A stretch of 64,000 nucleotides of DNA from Legionella sp. (lineage in GTDB: Bacteria; Pseudomonadota; Gammaproteobacteria; Legionellales; Legionellaceae). Below, one piece after another: positions 19,201 to 28,095 of this stretch (the first letter of the stretch is position 1; each line of letters starts with the position of its first letter). A program made the position numbers and the translations under genes. Below the pieces are notes generated by a model. It made no database searches and was not told the origin of the DNA. It saw only the letters and a list, made by a program, of their open reading frames with translations. The DNA is taken from the NCBI GenBank assembly GCA_030680075.1, contig JAUXWR010000460.1, forward strand, positions 17,131-81,130. Direction: 5' to 3'.

Positions 19201-22200
19201 TTCAATTGGAATTGTCCGAGGAGTCTCTGTACTTGTTCTAGCTTGTGATAATTGAAGGGAATTTAACGATGTGTAAACCTGAAAAGATTGATCAATGCGT
19301 GAATAAAAATCAGGGCTGAAATTATTTCGTTGCAGTTGGTTAATGACGATAATTATTTTTACTGATGGAGGTAATGCTACGTCATTTAAACGTCGGCGTT
19401 TATTGTCCGTTAAAAAATTTAACATTCCCGAAAACTGACCAATGTTTTTTGCTGTTGCATTAACCAGAAAATTAACGGGTTGGCCTGAGTTTATCATAGC
19501 CTCCCATGCACTATCACGCCTGGTTTTTTGGCCATTTTTAATGCGCAGACTAAATGACTCGATTTCTTGTAAATTACTCAATAAATACGTAGTGGGGCAA
19601 GCAGTAGCATAGTCGTCATTTTGTTTTAATAACGCCTGATATAAAAAATCAACATCAGGCGTATCCTGGATTGCTACTAACACAGAAGGGCCTGGCGCTG
19701 CGACTATTTGGGTGATTAAAGTGTCGGGGGTCGCCTTCGTAAAATTCCATTTGGCAAATACTATGGCTTTGGGTGGCAAGGAAGGCCTTCCTTGGGGTGG
19801 CATTTTTTCAGGTAAAAATACAGGTTTTACGAGGCCTTGCTCGGGAATCTTTTTGGGGAATTTTTCAAGTTGGAGGTGCACACGTGGCCCGCCTAAATCA
19901 GACTTCAATATAGGTGACCAGGTTAGCGTATCGCTCAAACGCACCCAATGTTTTTTATACATAGACTCTATGTAATTATGGACCTCGTTGGCACTTTGCC
20001 AAACAAAGAAGTCAGGAAGTAGCATTGGCGCTAAAAATAAAAAGCCATCGCATCTATGTCGGCAAGCGCCCCGTCGCTGAGTCAGGATAGCAAATAACTC
20101 GTTTGGCTCAGTAAGAAGATCAAGATTTTCGTTAGCAAAGCCATTTAGAAATTCGTTATTGCTAAAAAATTCCTTTAACATACTATGACGAGCTAAGGGA
20201 TGCTTACTTTGCCAACTAGTTGCTATTAAGATCATTGGCACGGCATTGTAGGGTGAAAACGGGCATGGCATTAATAACCAGTTAATAATGGCAGGAATAG
20301 CGTTTACGTCATCAAGAAAATTTAATTGATTTATAACAACTTTTTGGAATTCTTCGATAAGGATATTGTTAGGTGTTTGATGCCCTGTAAGAAGACGATA
20401 TTGCTCAATAAGACCGGGCATAATTCCCAAATTTGCTCCTTCATTTCTTATTTTTTCATCAAAATAATTACATTTATTAGCATCTCCGTAGAGCCATTTT
20501 ATGGCTGAATCCCAGATTGCAGGCGTGTCAAAATTATGGCATAACCAGTTAATAATCGTCTTTGTCACGGAAAGTTGTAGCTCGTTTACGACGTGCCAGG
20601 GCGGATTAAAATAATAATGCTGCAAGACTGCAAATTCTTTAAGCATATAGGTTTTAAATTGAAATAGCAGATCCTCCTCTTCAGGATGAATGCTGCGAAT
20701 AGAATATTGGAGGGTCAGGATATCTTTTTTTAAATGGCATCTAAAATTGGCGCCTGTAATTTCTACCAGATCATATGGCTGTGAAGATACGATGGGATGA
20801 TATTGACCATCTGCAGGAACGGCCATTTCACCAGGCCCTAACAGTTTAAGCCTGGCGACATCATATTTTTCAACCTCGACCAAATGGTGGTCAGGGGGGA
20901 CATAGAGAAAACTTTCATTTGCCCTGTTTATATGACTATATTGCCTTAATCGATACAGCGTTGGCGCGACACCTGGTAAGTACTCCACCGCTTTTAGTGA
21001 TGTATCTTGCGGTGTGTATGTTGAGCTATCAGTTTTACGAATTATTGGATGTTGCTGAAAGCTACTGGTTTGATAATGATAATTTCTGCTACCATAACTT
21101 TCAGAATCAGATATGGTCGTCTTTAAGCGATCTTCAGCCAGTTGAACGCTTGAGATGTCATCAAGTTCATCCTCATCACTATCCTCACTATCCTCACTAT
21201 CCTCATCACTATCCTCCTCCCACTCACCATTAAGCTCATCATAAAACGTCAGAGCGAGCAGGGGGCAATTAAGTATAAGATGCCTTAGATTGGTTGGGTG
21301 GGCGCACATCCCACGAATATTTAATTCAACTAGTGAGTGAAATGGGTTTTTAAAGTAAAAACGCCCTGTCGTTATGGTACCGGCCAGATCTAACTGGACT
21401 AAATTGGGAAATGTTCCAAGAATAGCTGCCAACTCCTGTCCCTTTATTCTAAGGAACGTGCAACTCAAGTGTTTTAATGAGGGTATTTCTTGATTTAAGG
21501 GTAAATCCTGAACGGCTTCTATAAAGAGTGCTTGCCTTATGTTTAACTCTTCTATCGTTGATTTATTTAGTTTATTGCATAATTTTTCAAAATGTAATTT
21601 GCTATCAGGCAGCGATAGATATTTCACCTTTTCAAACTGTATTAAATCGCAGACTTCATCTCCCATATCCAGATTCTCTACATAAACCGTACGTAAATTT
21701 GGACTGTTTTGTGAAATCTCGGCTAATAGCTTTTCCGGTTTTTTTACGCTCTGAATAGTAAGCGTAGTGAGACTTTGCAAATGCAGTGAAGGAATATGGG
21801 CTTCATCAGAGCCTAGAGCCATCCCTATGAGTATAAGTTCTTTCAGATGATGAGCATCTCGCAATAGATTGCCAAGGAGTGTTGTATTTGCTGCGGCCTC
21901 TGCCGCCTCCATGAGATGGTCTTCTGTCTCTGATGTTATTTTGACAGGTTTTACAGAGGTTGGCTCGCTAAGCGATATATATTCTAACTGAAATGAATTT
22001 TTTACAATTGCACTTATGGGTGACTCGTTTAACTTATGTTCCTCGTGTGTTTTTTCGCGCGAATTATCGTCGTAATGAATTGTTAAATTTTTAAGTTTTG
22101 GAAGCATTCCTTCCCAGTTGTCGTCCCAGTTATCAATAAGATAGCAATTATGTAAAAATAATGTCGTTAAACTCTGGTTATTATCCAAGAGATTTTGCAG

Positions 22201-23526
22201 ATCGTTGCTGGCAATGCCAATGGATTTTAGCGTCAAGGATTCCAGACGGTCAGGTTGGACAGTACTTATATGTGACGGTAACGAAAGCAGGCTTTCATCA
22301 TTTTTTTCATTGAAAATGGTTAAGTCCATTAACCCTTTGTTTTGATTGATCAAATTAACCAGGTGCTGAAAATTATTAATCATTTGTTTATAAATTATTT
22401 TAATGGATTTAAGCCCCGTAATGTCTCTTGCAAAGGGCGTGTTTATTGAGCGAAAGCGTGGGAAATTTATAACCTTAAGTGATTTTATATCCGGGTTTAT
22501 ATCGAGTTGCATGAAAAATTTTTGGTGGTATTCATTCTCTTGATAGGTGAGAAAAGGCTGAGACAGATGAAGTGAAAGATGATCTAGTCGTTGGAAATTT
22601 ATTTTCTCATCATTGTGAAATTCATAATCGTGATGAAGAATTATAGTTAGCCTGGCTAACTGTGGATATCTATTAGACAGTTCTTGAAGATCTAAGGTTT
22701 GGTGTGAGTCTATGCAAGGCGCTTCACTATTTTTGCCTATCTCTTCATAAGGTTTGAGCTTTTTACCCGGATTGGTCACGCTTTTTGGGGTCTGAAAATG
22801 GGTTATTTTTTCAGGAGGAATATCATTTAAAACGCTTGATAAAATGGTAAGAGTCTCATCCAAGTACTCAAATTGTATGCCAAATCTTGCTTTGTTACAA
22901 AAATGGTCAATCACCGGTCTAAGAAAATTAATATTAGCAGGTGAAAATATGCTTGAATACATAATCGCGTGCTTTTTAGTACGGCCGGATATAATGGCGT
23001 TGAGAATCTGCATTGAGGTGAATGTATCCAGTGGAAATAATTCATCTCGATGGAGATTAAATTTTTCACAACACTCTTTTAGTAAAATATCAAAAGAAGG
23101 GAAGATGGGATATAACTGTTTTAATTCCGAAAGCTTGATTAGCTCCACAATTTCATAAGAAGCCCCAACCCATTTAGGGTAGTAAAGCTTAAAGCCACTA
23201 AACGAGAGCGCTTTAATTACCGTTACGCGATCCAGGTAATCTGAATCACTTATCGTCCTCACTCCATAATGATGAGCCAGTAGTGGGTCTAGGATTAATA
23301 TTGATTTTTTACCTTCTTCTTCAGAATCCATAATGGCCGTTCTTTCAAACCACGGTAAACCTTTAGTTGCATAATCAATGTTCGGCGTGCCTGGCGGGGT
23401 GTAAGCAAATAGGGAGCTAAAACTGCTCTTAGGATAGGTCAGTTCAAAAGATTTAAATAGGGCATTTAATTTTTCTGAAGAAATAAAACGATAAAACTCA
23501 TCATCTGACGATATACTTAGCAGCAT
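16228..23526 (-). CDS. Giant LRR - transglutaminase-like - AAA protein, candidate effector
   Basis: A 2432-residue protein. Residues about 290-770 contain many leucine-rich-repeat-like segments (LESLTLKSIGI, LTTLFLHNC). An acidic Asp/Glu/Ser tract covers about 764-787. RRGACRHRCDGF (Cys1155), NEVHNYIE (His1183) and WVRLSD (Asp1199) have the order and spacing of a transglutaminase-like Cys-His-Asp core. A basic, NLS-like stretch (PPPKRQKR) lies near 1895. Two AAA modules close the protein: Walker A GDAGTGKT at 1934-1941 with FVDEAN, and GSAGIGKT at 2235-2242 with VVFDELN. No signal peptide is seen. AAAGG precedes the ATG. Size, LRRs and eukaryote-like parts suggest a translocated effector; the function is unknown. 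Confidence 0.8.
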   Translation of the reverse strand: MLLSISSDDEFYRFISSEKLNALFKSFELTYPKSSFSSLFAYTPPGTPNIDYATKGLPWFERTAIMDSEEEGKKSILILDPLLAHHYGVRTISDSDYLDRVTVIKALSFSGFKLYYPKWVGASYEIVELIKLSELKQLYPIFPSFDILLKECCEKFNLHRDELFPLDTFTSMQILNAIISGRTKKHAIMYSSIFSPANINFLRPVIDHFCNKARFGIQFEYLDETLTILSSVLNDIPPEKITHFQTPKSVTNPGKKLKPYEEIGKNSEAPCIDSHQTLDLQELSNRYPQLARLTIILHHDYEFHNDEKINFQRLDHLSLHLSQPFLTYQENEYHQKFFMQLDINPDIKSLKVINFPRFRSINTPFARDITGLKSIKIIYKQMINNFQHLVNLINQNKGLMDLTIFNEKNDESLLSLPSHISTVQPDRLESLTLKSIGIASNDLQNLLDNNQSLTTLFLHNCYLIDNWDDNWEGMLPKLKNLTIHYDDNSREKTHEEHKLNESPISAIVKNSFQLEYISLSEPTSVKPVKITSETEDHLMEAAEAAANTTLLGNLLRDAHHLKELILIGMALGSDEAHIPSLHLQSLTTLTIQSVKKPEKLLAEISQNSPNLRTVYVENLDMGDEVCDLIQFEKVKYLSLPDSKLHFEKLCNKLNKSTIEELNIRQALFIEAVQDLPLNQEIPSLKHLSCTFLRIKGQELAAILGTFPNLVQLDLAGTITTGRFYFKNPFHSLVELNIRGMCAHPTNLRHLILNCPLLALTFYDELNGEWEEDSDEDSEDSEDSDEDELDDISSVQLAEDRLKTTISDSESYGSRNYHYQTSSFQQHPIIRKTDSSTYTPQDTSLKAVEYLPGVAPTLYRLRQYSHINRANESFLYVPPDHHLVEVEKYDVARLKLLGPGEMAVPADGQYHPIVSSQPYDLVEITGANFRCHLKKDILTLQYSIRSIHPEEEDLLFQFKTYMLKEFAVLQHYYFNPPWHVVNELQLSVTKTIINWLCHNFDTPAIWDSAIKWLYGDANKCNYFDEKIRNEGANLGIMPGLIEQYRLLTGHQTPNNILIEEFQKVVINQLNFLDDVNAIPAIINWLLMPCPFSPYNAVPMILIATSWQSKHPLARHSMLKEFFSNNEFLNGFANENLDLLTEPNELFAILTQRRGACRHRCDGFLFLAPMLLPDFFVWQSANEVHNYIESMYKKHWVRLSDTLTWSPILKSDLGGPRVHLQLEKFPKKIPEQGLVKPVFLPEKMPPQGRPSLPPKAIVFAKWNFTKATPDTLITQIVAAPGPSVLVAIQDTPDVDFLYQALLKQNDDYATACPTTYLLSNLQEIESFSLRIKNGQKTRRDSAWEAMINSGQPVNFLVNATAKNIGQFSGMLNFLTDNKRRRLNDVALPPSVKIIIVINQLQRNNFSPDFYSRIDQSFQVYTSLNSLQLSQARTSTETPRTIPIELYESPQAINELIGKTALDATGQYIYAQGLLPRVRKTSKAQSELTTIVLKNEPSTSLATRAPFTMLFNARRYFTNGKWYTLPANVDLVSERAPYNFPGNYTVFRFENNIPSHHYEAILNQNTFALFFEIFKVLGETLTQHPGWLQGHQQRNLSLLVTAELQPSQWSKLLNHADRYQVDLAIFVPSHITIPGELGKKSVPLPPLPPAKIFALSQVKHRDTHHAVAQLKQRYPEAEIFLIPTSYNSTDLLLNLNYRPNVNDSALHFDVKPRVLYEAIKAEKTIILEGDLSNELLESLLSLLSSPAKLWLNGEWVIIPENSRIIWVHDCKKTLTKLIPSHDFNPEISVWDTLRNSREFAERDIQHLENFLTEEKEITQIPPYAMLLSLLGLMAKQAKFPLNSFLPWLRPDLSVSTINSLIKRLKQNWEQSTTFNQDITEISLGKRQGIDAIAGPQMPPPKRQKRLENKRKLPNALQKCLGKIASLWQHLPGVMLLGDAGTGKTYVVLEELIPYFKAQGITIDLSVSECAFEKWVKTPAVPNQYNVWFVDEANLKARGYWKYIEAFLQGKPVFIDGVSYKLGPEHKIIFAGNLNHYKGRHPMPEVEPYIGAIVFNPLTLEEIQSLILQPLVATLFQQKTQLAQLLTNAFTIDNFITLVLDNWQKNHALISSRRLSNYILRLWLQTEKLLQQELTNEDAESKLLKLLDNAQLSIEKPKISFTQKRPMAHTPATFFQTVIPQVPTANCEMINAEGEIPFIITPSRRAIHERIVAMLVLRQMRQTVQNIGHVGDRGLILEGSAGIGKTEIVLATLESQGFTLANIHDEKCRQVEHYYHITHSSLAETRQILLQAAEDGAVVVFDELNTCSEEYLAQIEILLNTLLSGKNLSGQSFKKEGFTLFITQNPAATYHNRRLLSDALLDRMEQTTVDDYPPEELTALGRLKYPMIPAERIDETSAAYEPAVAYSKEHCLHPEPCCRDFFKELDKLKAKYDISP
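21168..21236. repeat. Short tandem repeat encoding an acidic tract
   Basis: A degenerate 9-base tandem repeat (core ATCCTCACT) around 21171-21219 encodes alternating Ser, Glu and Asp (about residues 764-787) inside the giant LRR protein. It is coding and in frame. It marks the border between the LRR region and the rest, and such a tract can vary in length by slippage without breaking the frame. Confidence 0.6.
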
Positions 23527-23636
23527 TGTATTTACCTTTGATAATTCGCTGCATTATATCACGGGATGGTTTAATATTGAACTAATAGTGGTGTAGATTG
23601 AACGAGCATGGATTGCAAATCTTACTTATTCACCGC

Positions 23637-23669
23637 GTAGGTCGGGCGCGTCGCCCGACATTCTCATCT
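23637..23669. repeat. Small palindromic repeat GTAGGTCGGGCG, copy 1
   Basis: GTAGGTCGGGCG-CG-TCGCCCGACA followed by TTCTCATCT forms a short GC-rich hairpin. Nearly identical copies lie at 30115-30147 and, inverted, at 61554-61578. The end of this copy touches the stop of the gene at 23668. REP-like and intergenic. Confidence 0.75.
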
Positions 23670-24705
23670 AGATGCTTAAGGTTGAGGAGGGAGCTTGGTC
23701 TAATATCTTGTCAATTTCTTTAAGGTGATATGATTCTTTAAGACCACAATTTGGATCTTTTTCATATTCAGTCCGCATGGCTTCTGCAATATGCCGAGCT
23801 TCATCGTGATTTCCCATTTCTTGATGGGCATTCATAAGTGATACTCTGGCATTATAATAGAGCGTGTTATGAGTAAAATCTTCTTCGCCTCTCTCGGCAC
23901 TTTCAAGGATAAAATTAACAGCATTTGTAGCGTATTCTATGGCATCATCAAATCTTTTATCGTCTCGTGCAATGTCAGAAAGTCGCGTGTTCCCCTGGAT
24001 GATATGAAAATTTGCGCGACGTGCGGTAGAATCTTCAAGCTGTGTCTGCACTATGAGAGTTGCTTCATCAAACCGTTTTAATTGACAGTAAGTAATGATG
24101 ACAGGTGCTTCAAAAGTGCTGGTACGATCACTGTAATAATGCCTGTCTTCCTGGCCTTTGAAAGGCGCAAGATGTTTGCTGATACTGACGGCATATTCCA
24201 GCAGAGGTAATCTATCCTCAATGCTGATTGCGGGATTGTATCGTCTCATTTTTCCCAAATAATGTAACATCATCGATAATGATGATAAGAGCTGATTGTC
24301 ATAAGAACAATTTTTCTGGGCAATAGAGTTACTTAAGTCAGGTACTATTGTCTCAAAAAGGTGATTTGCAGCTTCTATCCAGGATAGTGCAGTTGCTTGT
24401 TTATCTTTTACGGGTAATTTTGCGTTTTGTACTTCGCTAATTTGTTGATCAAGATGGTTTGCGTAGAGGGTAAACAGATCAACAAGTTTTAGTTTAACCC
24501 TTTTGCTTACCTCATCAAACTTGCCTGACCGAACTTTATCAGCAAAACGATTTATTTGCCACTGCGCCTCGGCTGACACACCAAGCCCGCTGTTTTGAGT
24601 TTTGATCTTGATTGACTCACCTTCGGGTAAATTGGGATTTATCTCCCGAAAAGGCTCAAGTAATTCATTTATGATGGTTGTATTATTATCACTAAAATAT
24701 TTCAT
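23668..24705 (-). CDS. Hypothetical protein with TPR-like helical repeats
   Basis: From the ATG at 24705 the product is 345 residues, with no signal peptide or membrane segment. The second half has paired helices with the A-x-x-x-Y/A pattern of TPRs (RFDEATLIVQ, RFDDAIEYATNAVNFILE, GNHDEARHIAEAMR). The N-terminal third (about 1-120) has no motif I recognise. An upstream in-frame ATG at 24738 lacks a ribosome site; GGACC lies upstream of the chosen one. It is 55 bases downstream of the NRPS gene on the same strand and could share its transcript. The role is unknown; a scaffold or effector is possible. Confidence 0.7.
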   Translation of the reverse strand: MKYFSDNNTTIINELLEPFREINPNLPEGESIKIKTQNSGLGVSAEAQWQINRFADKVRSGKFDEVSKRVKLKLVDLFTLYANHLDQQISEVQNAKLPVKDKQATALSWIEAANHLFETIVPDLSNSIAQKNCSYDNQLLSSLSMMLHYLGKMRRYNPAISIEDRLPLLEYAVSISKHLAPFKGQEDRHYYSDRTSTFEAPVIITYCQLKRFDEATLIVQTQLEDSTARRANFHIIQGNTRLSDIARDDKRFDDAIEYATNAVNFILESAERGEEDFTHNTLYYNARVSLMNAHQEMGNHDEARHIAEAMRTEYEKDPNCGLKESYHLKEIDKILDQAPSSTLSI

Positions 24706-24759
24706 AATATCTGGTCCAATTAAAAAAAATTGGATCATAATGATTATGGTTTTGATGTT

Positions 24760-27700
24760 TTACCCCACTAAGCCAGGTGTTTTTGCAGAAAGAGTGTCTT
24801 TGCTAAACTGGTTGTCCGAGTTTTCATGTTTTGTACGTAATACTGAATGAGGAGACAGCGCTAATACAAACGCATTAATTAGTTTAGAAGCCTCGGCCAT
24901 CGCATAACTGGTTGAAGGGTGAGCCAGAACAATATAATCTTTTACCAGAAACAATTCATGGTTTATATCCTTCAAATGCAATTGATAGTTGCTAATTAAT
25001 TCATCGAGATGTGTTGTGGAGAGTGTTTTGGTGTAAAAAGACAGTGCGACCAACGGACTTCTATTCCATAATACCTTTAAGGTGATAGTACAAACTAACG
25101 ACGTCTCTTTAGGGTTTTCATCAAGCCCCAGTGCATGCTGAGCACGTATATTTTTTTCTGAAAAAAAACGATCAAATTCTCCGCTTGCGGCTTTTGGAGC
25201 GGTAAAACTCCAAACATAGATAGCGCTATAACAGGTGTCGGTATCGCGCACCAAATATCTAATGTGATCACATAAAAATTGTGTTTGATAGTTGTTAATT
25301 TGAATGTTAGGTAGAGGTAAATTCAAGCCATGTTTTTTATCTAATGCCCCATATATAGTTACACGAATTTCTTGAGAATTTTCTTCACTTAATGTGTAAA
25401 AAGGTAAAAAACCCCTCACATCTCGGACATAAGGTGTTTGCCAAAATCTGGCTAGATTTGAAAAGCTACGACCCTCTTTTTTTATCAAATCCAAATGATT
25501 TAATTTTGCTTTGCGAAAAGAGCCATACTGAATATGACTGAAATATAAATCCCAGAAATAAAAAATTTTGGAAACAGTCATTTGCTCTATGTTGGGAATT
25601 TTATTGATAATAGACAAATAAGTTTGCGTACGGTCTGAAAAATACAAATAGGTTTGAATATTTAGTCTATGAGGGGGGGGTGATTGTTGCGCATAAATCA
25701 AGTGGCGCCTTGCAAGCTCCAATAAGGGCCTTGCTTGAGCGTGTTGGGTTTGTGCAAGCATGAGGTCAAAAACGGTATTGATTTGTTCAAAAATTGGAAG
25801 CTTGCTCAGTGGCTCTATGGAGGATTCTTGAAGAAGCAGGCTAATGGGGTTCAGATTTTCCTGATAATAATTTTTATTTAAAATATCAATAACAAAGTCC
25901 GCAAGCTCCATTAAAATAATACTAAAATCAGCAGGAAGTAAATGTTGATACAAAAAAGGAGGCATCCCATCGACTAACTCAATTTGCGCCACATGAAATC
26001 CCAAATCAATTAATTTTTGTGCAACATAATAAGCAAGATTGGTTCCGTAGGAAAAACCCAGCAAATTAAATTTGCCCTCTGGTTGAATGTCCAAAATAGA
26101 ATGAACATAACAGTCAACGGCTTCTTCCATACTTTGGGGCAAACAGGCGAAATCATACAAACCAGGATGGCTTAATGCATAAATATTAATTTTCCGTTCT
26201 CTGAAGAGATGAAATACATAGCTTATGCCACTGTAAGTATTAGGCCCCTCTCCAAGTAAAGGAGGTAGGAAAAAATAATTAGGATTATCGTTGTCGATTT
26301 GCGTTAAATTTTTAATGATTGCTTTATGAGACCGGGTTTTGAAATTTTCTTTAATCGCTCTATAGATTTCCTCAAGAGATGTCTTAGGTAAATTCATGAG
26401 ATCGGCATATGAGAGACTATTGCATATTTCCTCTTTTATTTTGGTATATATTTCAAAAATTTTGCCTGAATCGGCGCCTAAGAAAATCAAATCCAAATCA
26501 GGAGGGATTTCCTTAAGAGTTAACACGCGTGTGATAATTCTATTTAATCGATACCATAGGGCGTCGTCCGGATTTTCTTGTGTTTGATGAAAAAGGAGTT
26601 CGCATTCCTTATCTTCTCTCGTAATAAGGGACTGTTTATCAATTTTTTCACTTGTCTGTAACAGAGGGAGTGCTGACAAAGAAATACAAATTGGTATTTC
26701 TGCTTTGCGAAAACGCGCTAAAAGATAGGTTTGAAATGCAGATACTGAAAAAGTTTCATGGACAACCATATAAGCAACAGGCTTTAATTCATCTCGCCAT
26801 TTTTTAATGACCACAAACGCATGACAGACTCTTTTTCCTACAAAGTCATTGTATTGCTCAATGGTTTGTTGAATGGCAAAGGGATCGATTTTTTCTCCGG
26901 AAATTTTACAATGGGCATTTGCATCAATGCGACCTTTGAAAATGAGTAAATTTCCATTTACCGAGAACTGATTCTCGGTATTGAATAATCGTGCCTCTCT
27001 CCCATTAATCGTAACGATGGGAAAATTTTGTAAGGTTTTTTCGGCATCATTCAGATAACCAGGTGATAAAAAGGGAGAGTCAATATATAGGCAGTCATCT
27101 ATTAAATGATAATGAACATGAGGGCTATTAGGTTTACCAATAGGCACAATCTCTTGCCCCATTTCATCCTTCACCTCAAGATGATTCACACAAAGAATGC
27201 TCATACCAAAAGTGGCCTCAGTCGGGCCATAGCAATTCCATAACTTGATATCATATTTTTCGCACAACTTTTTAAGCGCCAAACTACAGGCATCGCCTGT
27301 TACCATTAGATGTTTTAAGCCGGCTTTCTTGAAAGTAGTTATTAACGATTCCAGATTGGGCGTATTGAGTTGAGAGGCAATTAAAATCAGACAAGTAATG
27401 CGTTCTCTTTCACAAGTACTTACTATTTCTAGTAGATTTTTTCTAAAAGCTTGTGGCATCAACACTAATGTGGCAGCTGCTGCAAATGTTCTGACGTATT
27501 CAGAAATACGTGCATCATAACCAGGGCTTCTTGTGCATAAAATTTTATCTGTTTCATTTAATAGAAGGGTTTCTTTTTCAATTCGGCCCCATTCTGTCAG
27601 ACCAGGGGTTAAAATTGGAATCCATTTTTTTCTTGAACTGGTACCAGAAGAGGCAACAATGTAATTGGGGATAGAATCATCACGAGTGATAGGCGTCATT

Positions 27701-28095
27701 TCTTCTTCTGGTGAACTGAAAGGTGGCTTAACACCTTCTAAAATTGGCAAAAGTATTTTATTTTGAAGGATGGTTTTAGCTGATGTTTCTTCATCTATAA
27801 GCAATTTTTGAATGAAATCGAGGTGGTTGATAACATCAATGGGTGTATCCGTATCTAGTGGGACAATAGTGGCGTTTAGTTTATCCAGGGCAAGGTGTAG
27901 AAAAGGGTATAAATCTTCTTGTTTCGTAAAAACGGCAACTTTATCGCCTTTTTTAATTTGATGATGCTGAAAAAAAGAAACCCAATTATCAACAATCTGG
28001 CTTGCTTGAGAATAACTTAATCTTTGTTCATTACTAAGTATAAAAGCACTATTATGGGGATGGGATTTTTCACTTTGAGAAAATAAAGTATACAT
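24760..28095 (-). CDS. Single-module NRPS-like synthetase (A-T-TE plus C-terminal region)
   Basis: 1111 residues. The adenylation domain (about 1-500) has a divergent A3 loop, SSGTSSRKKW at about 149-158, without the usual KG, but keeps YGPTEATFG (A5), GRIDAN...KISGEKID (A8) and the A10 lysine in TSEKIDKQS. A carrier domain follows with a GADSGK phosphopantetheine site (Ser543). A thioesterase follows with GFSYG (Ser682). The last 260 residues are unrecognised, though part (LVALSFYTKTLSTTHLDEL) faintly recalls the end of a condensation domain. No true condensation domain is present. The gene starts one base inside the stop of the LuxR-type gene (TAATG), so they are coupled. The activated acid cannot be predicted safely. 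Confidence 0.82.
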   Translation of the reverse strand: MYTLFSQSEKSHPHNSAFILSNEQRLSYSQASQIVDNWVSFFQHHQIKKGDKVAVFTKQEDLYPFLHLALDKLNATIVPLDTDTPIDVINHLDFIQKLLIDEETSAKTILQNKILLPILEGVKPPFSSPEEEMTPITRDDSIPNYIVASSGTSSRKKWIPILTPGLTEWGRIEKETLLLNETDKILCTRSPGYDARISEYVRTFAAAATLVLMPQAFRKNLLEIVSTCERERITCLILIASQLNTPNLESLITTFKKAGLKHLMVTGDACSLALKKLCEKYDIKLWNCYGPTEATFGMSILCVNHLEVKDEMGQEIVPIGKPNSPHVHYHLIDDCLYIDSPFLSPGYLNDAEKTLQNFPIVTINGREARLFNTENQFSVNGNLLIFKGRIDANAHCKISGEKIDPFAIQQTIEQYNDFVGKRVCHAFVVIKKWRDELKPVAYMVVHETFSVSAFQTYLLARFRKAEIPICISLSALPLLQTSEKIDKQSLITREDKECELLFHQTQENPDDALWYRLNRIITRVLTLKEIPPDLDLIFLGADSGKIFEIYTKIKEEICNSLSYADLMNLPKTSLEEIYRAIKENFKTRSHKAIIKNLTQIDNDNPNYFFLPPLLGEGPNTYSGISYVFHLFRERKINIYALSHPGLYDFACLPQSMEEAVDCYVHSILDIQPEGKFNLLGFSYGTNLAYYVAQKLIDLGFHVAQIELVDGMPPFLYQHLLPADFSIILMELADFVIDILNKNYYQENLNPISLLLQESSIEPLSKLPIFEQINTVFDLMLAQTQHAQARPLLELARRHLIYAQQSPPPHRLNIQTYLYFSDRTQTYLSIINKIPNIEQMTVSKIFYFWDLYFSHIQYGSFRKAKLNHLDLIKKEGRSFSNLARFWQTPYVRDVRGFLPFYTLSEENSQEIRVTIYGALDKKHGLNLPLPNIQINNYQTQFLCDHIRYLVRDTDTCYSAIYVWSFTAPKAASGEFDRFFSEKNIRAQHALGLDENPKETSLVCTITLKVLWNRSPLVALSFYTKTLSTTHLDELISNYQLHLKDINHELFLVKDYIVLAHPSTSYAMAEASKLINAFVLALSPHSVLRTKHENSDNQFSKDTLSAKTPGLVG

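Noticed and set aside
20919..21233. 104-codon + strand frame ending in His/Pro/Tyr-rich repeats
   Set aside because: Shadow of the acidic tract of the giant LRR gene on the other strand.
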